From: Phaeodactylum tricornutum CCAP 1055/1
Lineage: Eukaryota; Bacillariophyta; Bacillariophyceae; Surirellales; Neidiaceae
Direction of reading: 5' to 3'
Assembly (NCBI RefSeq): GCF_000150955.2
Contig: NC_011676.1
Location: 206,419-270,418, forward strand
Length of the DNA stretch: 64,000 nt
Shown: positions 31,742 to 41,841 of the stretch, in pieces
Numbering within the stretch: position 1 is the stretch's first letter
Layout: the number at the start of each line of letters is the position of its first letter
The notes under the pieces: generated by a model
What the model was told of the DNA's origin: nothing
The model's input: the letters and a program-made list of their open reading frames with translations, nothing else
The model's database searches: none
Translations under genes and position numbers: made by a program

Positions 31742-32773
31742 ATGCGGTTTACGTCCCCGGCTTCGGGACCTTCCAACTGGATTGCCTGGAAAGAAAAGGG
31801 ACGTCAATCCTACGATCGAGGTGAATACGAAGACGCGCTTCACGCCTACAAGGCGGCGCTGAGTACAGAGTACGAATGCCCAGCCTCGGACCGACAAATC
31901 CTTCTTTCCAACATGGTCGCTTGTCGACTAAAAATTGGCGGCCCCGCACAGGCCCGGGCGGCTCTAGAGAATGCGAAGCAGTGCGTCGACATCAATCCGT
32001 CTTGGGCTAAAGGTCGTGTACGGCTAGCCTCAGCTTACGTGACTTTGGGCGGCCACTCGAATGATGCTTGCAATGAGCTACAAAGTGCCCTACGTTTGGA
32101 TCCCGGAAATTCATTGGCACGCCAAATGCTGATCCGAGAACTGCGTCGTGACCACGGTTCCGCTGCGGCTGCGTCCAATGCCGATTTTGACGTTGAGCCT
32201 CCCGAAAATCCTGAATACATCCCATTCCCACATAGGTCCACGCGCAATCGGACTACCAATAGCCCAATCGATGAATCGCCGTCATGGGCTGACCGTCTGA
32301 GATTTCACCGCGACAGACTTGTCACATACTACGCAAGTCAATCAGAGGACACGAAAGCAGTGGTTAAAATTGCTGCCTTTCTGCTCTTTTTATATGTTGC
32401 ATTTGGAGGTCGCTTCGGAATGGAATTACTATTCGGGCAAAGGAAACGTGGTAATTATGAATATGGCAACGCCTACGACCGATACTACCAGAATCACAGA
32501 CACGGACCTCATTCAGGATATGATCCTTCTGACAGCGCTTATAAGCGTTCGAGGTCTGGGAGTGAATGGAACTACTCCTTGCAACTGTTTGATGGGAGTC
32601 TTTCTTCCATGGCGATCCTGCTTGGGGTAGCTTACGTCTGTCACAGAAATGGTGTGAATCCTTTACAAGCCCTGATGGTGTTGAACATGATTGGAGGAGG
32701 TAGGCGTCGGGCTCACTTCGGCGGAGGCATGGGAGGTTTTCGTATGGGCAGACCACGTCGTGGTGGCTGGTAA
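31742..32773 (+). CDS. TPR-domain membrane protein
   Basis: Predicted 343 residues from the ATG at 31742; the frame is open for 21 more codons upstream but without ATG. Residues about 14-130 form three tetratricopeptide repeats of the Hop/Sti1 type: WKEKGRQSYDRGEYEDALHAY, LSNMVACRLKIGGPAQA, AKGRVRLASAYVTLGG. These usually bind the EEVD tails of Hsp70/Hsp90. A single hydrophobic segment follows (about 205-225, IAAFLLFLYVAFGG), then a Tyr/Asn-rich linker, a second weakly hydrophobic stretch and a Gly/Arg-rich tail (GGGMGGFRMGRPRRGGW). It could be a chaperone-docking protein of an organelle or ER membrane; that role is inference. Confidence 0.7.
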   Translation: MRFTSPASGPSNWIAWKEKGRQSYDRGEYEDALHAYKAALSTEYECPASDRQILLSNMVACRLKIGGPAQARAALENAKQCVDINPSWAKGRVRLASAYVTLGGHSNDACNELQSALRLDPGNSLARQMLIRELRRDHGSAAAASNADFDVEPPENPEYIPFPHRSTRNRTTNSPIDESPSWADRLRFHRDRLVTYYASQSEDTKAVVKIAAFLLFLYVAFGGRFGMELLFGQRKRGNYEYGNAYDRYYQNHRHGPHSGYDPSDSAYKRSRSGSEWNYSLQLFDGSLSSMAILLGVAYVCHRNGVNPLQALMVLNMIGGGRRRAHFGGGMGGFRMGRPRRGGW

Positions 32774-33178
32774 ATCTTCAGTTGTGGCAACCCTTCCTCC
32801 ACATGTGTACAAAAGCAAAAAGGTTGTATGAGGAAGTTGTCGCTGATTGCAGAAAAGTTCGTCGAGACCATGGCGATTTTAGATTCGAGATCTTTGAAAA
32901 TTCTGCTAATCACCAGCCTCCTGAAATAAGAATGTTATAGATAGCCAATTCCGCTCACTCACACTCGTGTTCCAAACTGTAAACGCACTTGTCCATAAAT
33001 TCTCTCGAACTCGCAAAAGCCAAGACATGCTACCCGCAGACCGGTCGGTAGTAAAGCAACCGGAAAACAATTTAGTCAAACGAAATGTCTAGGGCTTCAG
33101 CGAGCTGAAGTTATCGCAAACGCATTCATAGCAGTTTGTCAATGTAAATGACATACGATAGCATGGGTGAGCGGTTCT
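32774..33178. other. Intergenic region before U6
   Basis: About 0.4 kb between the TPR gene stop and the U6 terminator. No gene is recognised. It includes the TPR protein 3' UTR. Confidence 0.4.
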
Positions 33179-33186
33179 AAAAAAAA
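33179..33186 (-). terminator. Pol III terminator of U6
   Basis: Eight consecutive T on the minus strand directly after the 3' end of the U6 RNA. A run of four or more T is the RNA polymerase III stop signal. Confidence 0.85.
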
Positions 33187-33289
33187 GGTTCGCTTCTCTT
33201 CGATTATGCGTGTCATTCTTGCTCAGAGACCATGCTAATCTTCTCTGTATATTTAAGCGTTTGTTTAATGAGCCTCAGTTGCCTGAGAC
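33183..33289 (-). ncRNA. U6: U6 spliceosomal snRNA
   Basis: Minus-strand sequence from about 33289 reads as U6. A short 5' stem-loop is formed by CTCAG, the loop GCAA and CTGAG. It is followed by ATACAGAGAAGATTAGCATG, which contains the invariant ACAGAGA box (33248-33242) that pairs with the 5' splice site and the AGC segment that pairs with U2. Next comes the internal stem-loop region ending AATGACACGCA. The length of about 103 nt plus U tail is normal. A TATA-like element sits about 26-31 bp upstream and a T8 run follows, as in type 3 Pol III genes. U6 is the catalytic RNA of the spliceosome. The 5' end is placed at the G that opens the stem. Confidence 0.93.
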
Positions 33290-33314
33290 TCGACTTTGAA
33301 GGTGTTTTTTGACC

Positions 33315-33320
33315 TTATAA
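33315..33320 (-). promoter_or_regulatory. TATA element of the U6 gene
   Basis: TTATAA on the minus strand lies 26-31 bp upstream of the predicted U6 start at 33289. This is the standard position for the TATA box of an external Pol III promoter. I could not identify a proximal sequence element with confidence. Confidence 0.65.
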
Positions 33321-33631
33321 AGCTCTAAAATATTGTTGACTAACAATGAATACTTGGCGTGTCAAAGTACCTTGTAGATATTATAGATCCTATTCAATTT
33401 ACCGTCAATTCGACATTAAAAGCGCTAAGGATTGAAAATGAGCATATTGACAGTGAGGCTGTCGAGAACGAACCGAGTTTCACTTCCTTCTGTCCTCCGT
33501 TTTCTTCTCGCTAGCAGTGACCGACAACCAATTTCCAGCTCACCGTCAACACCAACTTCCGAGCCAACAAAAAATCTCCATTTCGTTGTCGATCAAATAC
33601 ACTGATCTGTGAGCAATCCAGCCGAAGCAAC
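33321..33631. other. Divergent promoter region of U6 and HPRT
   Basis: About 0.3 kb between the U6 TATA and the HPRT ATG. ttgacagtgagg (33447-33458), cagtgacc (about 33516) and ccgtcaac (about 33543) cluster here. Any U6 upstream element must lie in the left part. Confidence 0.5.
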
Positions 33632-34400
33632 ATGAGAACGGAGGAGTCAGAAAACGATCGGTTGGCACCTGTTTTTGTCCACGATGAACCAAAGTATTTT
33701 GAGAAAGAAGCGGTAAGCTACAACTCATGAACCGAAGTCAGTCTCTAGCTTGCTCTAGTTGCAATCACCACATTGTTGTCATCTTTCGATTCACACTGAA
33801 TTCCTACTTCAGCATCTCTATCCGCCGGAATACGAGGGGCATTTCGAGAGCTTGGTGATGACAGCAGAAACGATTCGTAGTCGAGTCCGCGATCTGGCGG
33901 CTATCATAAAAGAGGATTATGCAGGAATGCGCCCGGTACTGTTGTGTACGCTGAAAGGAGCATGTCCATTTTACACACATCTTACTGATGCCTTACAAGA
34001 CCTGTGCCAAGGATATGACATGGAATTTGTCCGAGCTTCAAGCTACGAAGGAACGTCGTCGTCCGGCAACGTCATCGTTTCGGGCGTGAAACCCGAGTCG
34101 CTGCAACACCGGCACGTTCTCATTATCGAGGATATTTTAGATACTGGGACCACGTTAGCCCATCTTGTGCCACATTTGGAGGACGTAGGAAAGCCTGCAA
34201 GCTTGGAAGTGTGTACTCTCCTTGACAAACGTCTGGAGGAACCGAAGAAGTACGTAGCAAAGTATGTCGGATTTTCAATTCCAAATCATTTTATCATTGG
34301 CTACGGCCTGGATTATAATGAATTGTATCGTGACTTGAAAGATATTTTCATCATTTCAAAAGAAGGCATCAGCTTCGACAGGAGTAACCTTCATTCTTGA
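33632..34400 (+). CDS. HPRT: Hypoxanthine(-guanine) phosphoribosyltransferase
   Basis: Two exons, 33632-33712 and 33813-34400, with a 100-bp phase-0 intron (GTAAGC donor, cttcag acceptor). The protein has 222 residues, close to the usual 210-220. It shows CTLKGA (about 73-78, the conserved Leu-Lys dipeptide loop), the Ser-Tyr of ASSYEGT in the flexible loop, and IIEDILDTGTT (about 131-141), the PRPP-binding signature. DKRLE and the final YRDLKDIFIISKE also fit the family. The enzyme salvages hypoxanthine and guanine to IMP and GMP using PRPP. No organelle leader is seen, so it is likely cytosolic. Confidence 0.93.
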
Positions 34401-34989
34401 CCTCAATTGGGCGAGAGCTCTAGCAGAAGCGAACTGGCATTGATGCTTCAATGAAGGCAAAATTTTGCTTGGCAGCCTGTGCCTACTAGCAATTCCCGCT
34501 GACCTGCTACTTTTGTGAGGGTATTAGGTATAAGTTCCTGATAACACTAGGGCGAGGCAGCTCCGTCTTCTAAGCATCCCAGCCTTTGGTGTAGCTCGTC
34601 TCCAACATGGACTGGACACATGTTCTCTCCCCCAATCCTTGATAGTCACACGGAGCGCAGGTCTGTTTTTTTTGGTACTTTTTTCTCGACTGCTCTAGTT
34701 TGTGAGCTAGATCGAAACGCACACATAAGCTCACCATTGTACGATAGTACCATGCTCGTCTACTGCTAAACCTTGTTTTGATTAGAGTTAGAAAGCGTTC
34801 AGTCAGTACACTTTCTGTGTTAGATAGGATAGCTGGTCGACAACAAGTCTGATATTAGATCAAGCAACTCGTCGACTTAGACACGCCAAGGAATGGACGA
34901 TTTTTGGAAAGCACTTTGGACCTCACGATTCTGACCGATAAAACAATACTCGTCTTTACGATACAGAAAATTCTTTTTTAACTTCCGGG
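34401..34989. other. Intergenic region
   Basis: 589 bp between HPRT and the exportin gene, both rightward. Nothing recognisable; contains one T8 run at about 34668 without an RNA-gene-like sequence before it. Confidence 0.45.
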
Positions 34990-37900
34990 ATGGACCAGCA
35001 GCAATCTACATTACTCCGAGCCATCGCGCTTTCATCGTTACATCTTGCCTCCTATGCACAAAAGGATCGTCTGCAAGCTTATGAGATTTTGGAGACTTTT
35101 AAGCGGTTTGAAGGACGGCTCCCCATAATTTTGGGCTGGCTACATTCGACGTCTCACTTTTACGAACAGTACGATATTACCGTAGCAACAAAGCTGCTAG
35201 CGCTTGAGATCCTTTCCGCTTTTTTGGACAAAGGCTACGAAAAAATATCGGAATTGGATCGTGTGGAGCTCAGACGAGCGGTTCTCAAGTCAGCCCACTT
35301 GCTGTCTACAAATACTTTGCCAGAAGGATCACGTATCTTGTCCAAGAAGCTTGCCTTTATACTAGAAAATTTAGTTGTCAGGGATTTCCCGCAACGCTGG
35401 ACAACATTTGCGAACGATGTCTTCGCCTCTCAACAGGATGGAGGCCTGTGGTACAACGAACCAGGGCCGCAGGCGGTGCAACACCAGGGTGTGAGAATTT
35501 GCCTGGAGTGCTTGAAATTGGTCGCCGAGAACTGCACAGACTCAGACTTCAATGCAAGAATCAGCACGACAAGACGAAACGACGTCTTGATTGGTCTTAA
35601 TGAAGTGTCAGGGGCCTTTCTGCCGAAAATGTTTCAACTTCTCGAACATTATCCCGTTTTACGACAGGCCAAAGACACCATGCACAGCATGCATGCATTT
35701 CTTGTATCCGACAATCGCGCAACAAATCAGATGACAGCCGAAGAATCTTCCCAGTATCGAGCTCAAAAAGAGCTGCGGGAGGGAACGGCTCAGATGATTT
35801 CTGATACACTTCTGGCATTGCGAACATTTTGTTGTTCGATGCCAGTGAACTGGATCACAGGAGGTTCTATAGATTTCTTGACTGCATTGCTACATCTGAT
35901 GCGAGAGCCTGACTACGAGATTCAAATACGAGCGGTGGAATGCATTGAGCAGCTTGCGTTACGAGGAAAGCTGGATTTCGGTCAATGGCTCCGCCTTGTC
36001 ACCAACATCCCCCTTGCAGTTCAAGAGGCAAATCATCTTTTTGCGGTTGAATATGAACATTTAATGACCGAAGATTCAGCGAAGGGAGTAAAAAAACATG
36101 CACAGGATCCGCTTGCGCTCCAGCTCCAGTTTCATCGGAGCACATCACGTCTTCTCGCCAATGTAGTCTCCTCACACCTTGCTTTGGTGACTTCTAATAA
36201 GTCAATTCTATCTGGAAACGGTGATGTCTACGAAAAGCTCATGGTCTTTTTTCGTCTTCAGGTAGACATGCTGCATCATCCTTCCGGGCGTATCTGCACC
36301 GAGCAAATTAATTCTTGGGTAGCACTCCTTCGAGACCCTCAGCTATCAAAGGCACGCCTACTCAAACCGTTCGTGGATGAAATTCTGAAAAGTTACATGA
36401 ACCAAATGGTCAAAATCCGATGGGAAGACGTTGAAAACGAGCTGCACCCACACTCAGTCTTGCTAGCGGCAAGTTTTGACGACGAGGAAGACTTCGAAAT
36501 CTGGATGTCTGACTTGCGATCAAGGTCAAGCCTTCTTTTCAAGTTTTTAGGGAGTGTCGAGCCCGAAATATCTTCAACTACTGTTAGCTCGACCTTTCAG
36601 AGTATTTTATACAAGTATGGAAATGGCCAGCCATTTGACAACGTAGAGTCTTTCAATTCTCAGCTCACACAAAGAAGCGAAGCAGTAGTTCAGTTCGAAG
36701 CCCTGTACCAGCCCATGGATACGGTTCTCGGGGGTATTCCTGTATGGGCGATAAATGTTGAAAAGCCGATACCGAGAGACCGCCTTGATGGCCAGTCTTC
36801 GCGCGACGGAACTCGACGAGCTTTGTCAGAACTGGTGCAGGCATTATTGTCTTGGTCTCCGACGCATGTATGGCTCAAGTTTCGAAGAGCACAGCTTTTG
36901 GACGCACTCAAGCACTACTGGAAGAATGGACACGACTCATCGACATTATTGGAGGCTGTGGATTCGCTGTTAAAGTACCTCGGGCTTCCAGATGAGTGGA
37001 ATCTGAGTACAGTTGTGGGTGAGACAATGAGTGATGAAATTGTAGGGCTGAAGAAGAAAAGTGGGGTGACACTCGTCTCGATTTCGAAACAAGTCCCAAA
37101 TCAACTTCTACCATGGTTGTCGCAGCTGAGCGATGCTTCAAAGTCTCTTCTATCTTCACACGGTTTAATTCCAGTCAATCAAATGCATCTTTACGAATTT
37201 TTGTCTTGCGTTGCAAGTGCTGTCGAAGATCCAAATCGTCGAGCAAGCTTCATAGCGGAAGTGCTATCAAATGCGGCTGATACGCTTGAACTTCCCGAAG
37301 TCCAATCAAGCCTCTCTGTACAGGGTTTACTGGAGACACTCGGAGTTAGTCAAGCTGCAGCTCTCCCAGAAAGTGTGACAGACGCTGCCCATGTCAAACA
37401 GATTACATGGCAGTACTATCGAATATTTAACGCTCTCAATCGATTGCTTTCTGTGGGAAAGAGATGCAACGAAGCCGCTAGGAAACGGTATGGAAGTACA
37501 GCAAGCCCGACTGTGTCGTCGAGTTCGGCGTTTGACTCCATCGGTTCTCAGAATTTTCCCGACGAAGGTCCAATCAGTATTGTGGACTTGGCAACGATTG
37601 ATCCTTTTGCACCACTGTGGCCCCGAATTCTTCCTTCCTTTCTAAAAGTCTATGAGGCAACCATGGCTGTTTGGAGACCCGAGAATCAAGCACGATTATT
37701 GCAGAATCCTTACCAACGCTATTTATTCGCCATTTCCGACGACGAAGCTTTTCAGTCTAAGAATCACGACCAGAGTTCTGGCGGTGTTTTTGGTGAAAGT
37801 GGCACAGCTGGAAGTGTTGTAATGGGTACGACTCGCCGCGACAACAACCTTGTTCCAAAATGGAGCGGCTGGTTCAATGAGCTTCGTCATACATGCTTTC

Positions 37901-39363
37901 AAATGTTCGGTCTGTTGTGCACCCAGAGAGTCCTGTTTGCTCCCGAGCTCGCTAGCAGCTACCCTCGTATTGTCGCTGTTGTCACTGATCCAGCAAGTAT
38001 GAAAGCGATGGAGCACAGACACTTTATTCATTTTTTGAAGCATGTGGTTGAACTTCTATTAGTTAGCTGCCCTTCTACAATGTACGCGACGCACCTGGAA
38101 CCCATTCTTGGGCCGGTTTTCGAGCATATCAAATATAGATTGGAAAAGACCTGGCTACCAATTCTAAACAGTAGCACTCCTCCATCGGGCGCTGCAAAAG
38201 CATTGACGTCTAAGGGCTGCAGTTATGCTGCAGCTCTAGCTTCCAGGGGTGGGGATGATTGGTTTACTTGGTATTACGCACACGCAGGTCTCTTTGTCGG
38301 TGATTTAGATTCTGTCACAGCCGAAGCCGCTGTGGAGAAGTATCGAGTCGAAATTGGGCGCAACTTCAGCGACGTGCTTCAAGTTGCGTTGGCATTGAAG
38401 GGAGATTGGGCTTTGGTATTGGCCAATCAAGCGCGTGAAGAACAAGCCGCAAAAAGGAATGGGTACACCAAGCCGACTCCTCAAAATCGATTGAATCAGG
38501 ATTCCGAGCAATACAATGCGGACGGCACTCTCAAAAGCGACGATCAACAAGCCATTGACGAAAGGAAGGCACTGCGTATTAATGGACTGTGCCACTTCAT
38601 TTTGTTGGAAAATGAACGTGTTGCTGGTAATCTCACAATGGCGTTGATCCAATGTCTGGAATATCCCGATGCCTATACATGCAGGCGAGTAACAAAAATT
38701 TGCCACCGTCTGTTGGAAACGGTTGCCTGGTCACCGTCCTACAGCAACTTGCTTGGCAATATGATGTTTACGCAAGCCGTAAAAAACCTAGTCACGGAGC
38801 CCAAATGGATGGTTGGCATTGAGTGGGATATGATCAATGTTGTTCGTGACATTTATTGTCGCCTGGTTCTTGGGCAAATCTTGCAAGCAGGTGGACAAGG
38901 ACCCGGCTTGCAGCAGCCCTCGACAAGCCAAAAGCCGGATTGCTATGAGCAAGCAAAAACTGTTGACCGCCCATTGCAAGGGGGAGGGATATTGGTTAAC
39001 CCAACCGACGCACCTCGTCAGATTCTGTTGACCTTACCCGGGATTGATGCGATCGCTATTGAGCAGCTTGAGAGAAGCATGAAGGCGAAGCCGTCTGCCA
39101 AGGATCAAAAAGACTTTATTCGAGATTTGTTTCGCGTCGCTGCTGACAGCTTGAACGAAATCAGTCCAAGTACGAATATTGGAGCTGCCAGCGGGCTCTT
39201 CGATCGTGCCGTCCAAGAAGAGTCGCTTTTACATTCAAGAAATAAAGCGTCGATCCCAGACCTTCCCGAGAAGCTAATAACGCATTCGCAACTTTTGAAA
39301 GCGGCAAAAAGACAAGGAACAGACGAGCCTGAGGGACTTGCTGTTCTCCTACAAGAATATTAG
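34990..39363 (+). CDS. XPO5: Exportin-5/HASTY-like karyopherin
   Basis: Single open frame of 1457 residues, all-helical and HEAT-repeat-like throughout. The N-terminal region has the exportin-family arrangement: an Xpo1-like helix pair with LENLVVRDFPQRWTTF at about 125-140, corresponding to the conserved 'DFPQRWP' segment of CRM1/exportin-5. Overall organisation and length suit exportin-5/HASTY, which carries pre-miRNA, tRNA and other structured RNA out of the nucleus with RanGTP. It is about 250 residues longer than animal exportin-5. Exportin-1 and exportin-T are alternatives, but the CRM1 central cargo-groove signature is not evident. The ATG at 34990 is the first in frame. Confidence 0.65.
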   Translation: MDQQQSTLLRAIALSSLHLASYAQKDRLQAYEILETFKRFEGRLPIILGWLHSTSHFYEQYDITVATKLLALEILSAFLDKGYEKISELDRVELRRAVLKSAHLLSTNTLPEGSRILSKKLAFILENLVVRDFPQRWTTFANDVFASQQDGGLWYNEPGPQAVQHQGVRICLECLKLVAENCTDSDFNARISTTRRNDVLIGLNEVSGAFLPKMFQLLEHYPVLRQAKDTMHSMHAFLVSDNRATNQMTAEESSQYRAQKELREGTAQMISDTLLALRTFCCSMPVNWITGGSIDFLTALLHLMREPDYEIQIRAVECIEQLALRGKLDFGQWLRLVTNIPLAVQEANHLFAVEYEHLMTEDSAKGVKKHAQDPLALQLQFHRSTSRLLANVVSSHLALVTSNKSILSGNGDVYEKLMVFFRLQVDMLHHPSGRICTEQINSWVALLRDPQLSKARLLKPFVDEILKSYMNQMVKIRWEDVENELHPHSVLLAASFDDEEDFEIWMSDLRSRSSLLFKFLGSVEPEISSTTVSSTFQSILYKYGNGQPFDNVESFNSQLTQRSEAVVQFEALYQPMDTVLGGIPVWAINVEKPIPRDRLDGQSSRDGTRRALSELVQALLSWSPTHVWLKFRRAQLLDALKHYWKNGHDSSTLLEAVDSLLKYLGLPDEWNLSTVVGETMSDEIVGLKKKSGVTLVSISKQVPNQLLPWLSQLSDASKSLLSSHGLIPVNQMHLYEFLSCVASAVEDPNRRASFIAEVLSNAADTLELPEVQSSLSVQGLLETLGVSQAAALPESVTDAAHVKQITWQYYRIFNALNRLLSVGKRCNEAARKRYGSTASPTVSSSSAFDSIGSQNFPDEGPISIVDLATIDPFAPLWPRILPSFLKVYEATMAVWRPENQARLLQNPYQRYLFAISDDEAFQSKNHDQSSGGVFGESGTAGSVVMGTTRRDNNLVPKWSGWFNELRHTCFQMFGLLCTQRVLFAPELASSYPRIVAVVTDPASMKAMEHRHFIHFLKHVVELLLVSCPSTMYATHLEPILGPVFEHIKYRLEKTWLPILNSSTPPSGAAKALTSKGCSYAAALASRGGDDWFTWYYAHAGLFVGDLDSVTAEAAVEKYRVEIGRNFSDVLQVALALKGDWALVLANQAREEQAAKRNGYTKPTPQNRLNQDSEQYNADGTLKSDDQQAIDERKALRINGLCHFILLENERVAGNLTMALIQCLEYPDAYTCRRVTKICHRLLETVAWSPSYSNLLGNMMFTQAVKNLVTEPKWMVGIEWDMINVVRDIYCRLVLGQILQAGGQGPGLQQPSTSQKPDCYEQAKTVDRPLQGGGILVNPTDAPRQILLTLPGIDAIAIEQLERSMKAKPSAKDQKDFIRDLFRVAADSLNEISPSTNIGAASGLFDRAVQEESLLHSRNKASIPDLPEKLITHSQLLKAAKRQGTDEPEGLAVLLQEY

Positions 39364-40192
39364 AAATAGCTTTTGGTATCAATCATGAACCACATGTTCC
39401 ATTTCTTCTATCATGATATGGATTAGACTGCAGCTGTAATGAATTGATCGTCCTCCCTGTCAGAGATAACCACATGCCTTGTTTCGCGCTCTTCAGCCAT
39501 CCCATATTAGGCCGAGATGAGTAATACACGAGTTCCATGTCAAAGGCCTGGATAGGAATAAAATGCAAAAGCACTATAGACGAGAAAAGCGGAAGAGAGA
39601 TGTCTAATTATCAAGTATCTGTCGACCAGCCTTGCCATAAACTTAAGTGGTTGACAGCAACGCGCACCCCCGAATTTGGTAGGTCCGTTTATTTTACTAC
39701 AAGTAAGAAGAGTAAGCGTTCCGAAACCATTTTTCCCTTCGTAGTCCCGGTTCCCGAAATGTGGGTGGACTGTTCACTAGGGCAGAACGTTTTCTGATGG
39801 CACCCTTTTTCGATGCTTTTTGGCTGTGAGAGGCGGGCAAGTGTGAGCAACAAAGTAAGGTTGTGCTCTAGGGTTGTCTGTATCCATTGATTCCCATTGG
39901 CCATTGGCCATTGGCATAGGCCATGGCAATTGACATGCTCGTAACTTTTTAATGCATTTCTGTCAGCTCGGGAATGAAATGTTCAAATTTAATAATTAAT
40001 GCAGTACCAAGGATGTGTATGTCGTGAGACTGCCGGCGCGCCTTGTCCAAGCCCTCGTGTGAAGCCCAAATCCGACGACCGCCTTTCCTCACGAACCATG
40101 CACAATTCTGGATCCGAGCCTACGAGACACAGAGAAAGCTCAGACTCTTCCATCTACACACACCAATACACTCTCCCCTCTATCAATCCATT
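39364..40192. other. Intergenic region
   Basis: 829 bp without a supported gene. Contains three tandem ccattgg words at about 39894-39916, which read as CCAAT boxes on the minus strand. The right end is the promoter and 5' UTR of the small membrane protein gene. Confidence 0.45.
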
Positions 40193-40768
40193 ATGACTTC
40201 GAGCAATGATCTGGCGGCGATGGCAGCCGCCGCCTCAGCTTTACATATACCTCTTTTGGGAGTCCGCCTGGAAGAATGTGGTGGCTACGATGAGGAAATG
40301 GCGTCTGATATTGAACTCCTTGACGGTGAAAACGAGGAAAACAGCAATAAGTCGACTTTGTGTGGGTTTCTTTTGGGATGGATCATTCTTCCTATTCTCC
40401 TCTTTGTGCAATTTGGTCTGGCTTTCACCGACGAAGCCCAATCAACACAGGATCTCCAATGGAAAATTGTCAACTTCAGCATTGCCTTATTCGTCGTCAC
40501 TTCATGGCTCTTCCGACACGCATGCAGGGACATCAATCCATCATCTCTAGCTATCCCACTACTTCCCGAGATGATGATGGGCATCGTCTTGGGACTGGTC
40601 CTTTTCGGCAAGGTCGTCCTCGGTTTCTTCTTTCTATTGGTCAGCATGCTCTGCCTTGCTCTGTTTGTGGCAATAAGCTGCCTATGGCTCTTATGGAAGG
40701 GCGTAGACACGATCGTATTAGATACGAGCACAACCAAGGGTGGTGGTGTGCGAATGTCGAGGACATAA
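40193..40768 (+). CDS. Small four-helix membrane protein, unknown function
   Basis: Predicted 191 residues from the ATG at 40193; the frame is open another 50 codons upstream, without ATG. The N-terminal 55 residues are acidic (DIELLDGENEEN). Four hydrophobic segments follow at about 57-77, 91-110, 124-144 and 145-168. The last two are nearly contiguous (MMMGIVLGLVLFGKVVLGFFFLLVSM is shown only in part by residue positions 127-152). The tail is short and basic. I do not recognise the family. Confidence 0.6.
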   Translation: MTSSNDLAAMAAAASALHIPLLGVRLEECGGYDEEMASDIELLDGENEENSNKSTLCGFLLGWIILPILLFVQFGLAFTDEAQSTQDLQWKIVNFSIALFVVTSWLFRHACRDINPSSLAIPLLPEMMMGIVLGLVLFGKVVLGFFFLLVSMLCLALFVAISCLWLLWKGVDTIVLDTSTTKGGGVRMSRT

Positions 40769-41841
40769 AAGGCTTTTTGCCATTGACTTTCCATGCCGTC
40801 GTCTGCCTCTCATCATCAACATCAAAATTCGGCCGACGAGAGGGATCTTTATCAAACCACGTTGTTGGCCTCAAAACGAAATAGGGGCTTTCGATACTAA
40901 TTTCTTGGATACTTATTTATCTATCTTATCTATATTATATTTCTCTTTGTAAATTTCCAATGACCATATTTCATCAATCTCAATATAGCGAGTTTGTCTA
41001 GAAAAAATATCCTATGCCCTTATGACACAAAAGCACACTGGCTGTAACTGTAAAATAATCTTCCTTGCATAAAAATAGTACCACAAATGGTCATTAGTGA
41101 CTCAACAGAGTCGTTTCTACTACCTTCGAGGCATATAATAGAAACAAGCAATAGCAGGTAGGATGGTTGTCACTTTATGTTAATCGAGACTTATGTTTCA
41201 AAACCATTGACCTTGATAGAGAGACGGGTGCATCGTTGTGCTCTTGGGAGTTAGCATGAAATCCTTTTCAGGAGTTACGTACGGCATCTTCGTGACCAGT
41301 AATCTGTGTAGTCGATGATGAAACGAAGGGACGACCAAGTCAAAAGACATTTGTTGTCTTGAAAGCATTTTTGAGCAATTGCTAGCCGCACAAGTATTTT
41401 GCAACGAGAAAACATATTTACAGTTAAGAGATAGTTGCAGCGCCATATGTGCCAAGACGGAGAAAAAATCTGAAAGCTGGTTCACATCAATAGCCAGATC
41501 AGTCCTATTAACAGTAGATCACTCCATTGGTAAACCCTTTTTATAAGATTGAATCATCCCATTGCGTAAATGAATATAGTCTGTGTACAAGATTGACTTA
41601 TTTTTGACGCTATCCTAACCATGAACCTGCGAGACGGGGATTCTCTTTCGGCAGATATAAGTTGGACCAGTCAACCTTCTCCACCTGGAATAAAAAAATT
41701 TATTCAATTTTATTTCAAGACCTTACGAAATCAGATCGAAAGTATTCACATGCGCGACAGTTCATTCAAGTAATCCGTGAAAAAAAAATCCCGACCGAGA
41801 ACTTTTGGTGTGATCTAACTCAAAGCCTTTATATTTTAAAC
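40769..41841. other. Intergenic region
   Basis: 1073 AT-rich bases with no supported gene. Short open frames lack coding character. No tRNA, snRNA or repeat was recognised. Confidence 0.5.

Noticed and set aside
34668-34690. A T8 run that could be a second Pol III terminator
   Set aside because: No snRNA, tRNA or SRP-like sequence precedes it on the plus strand.
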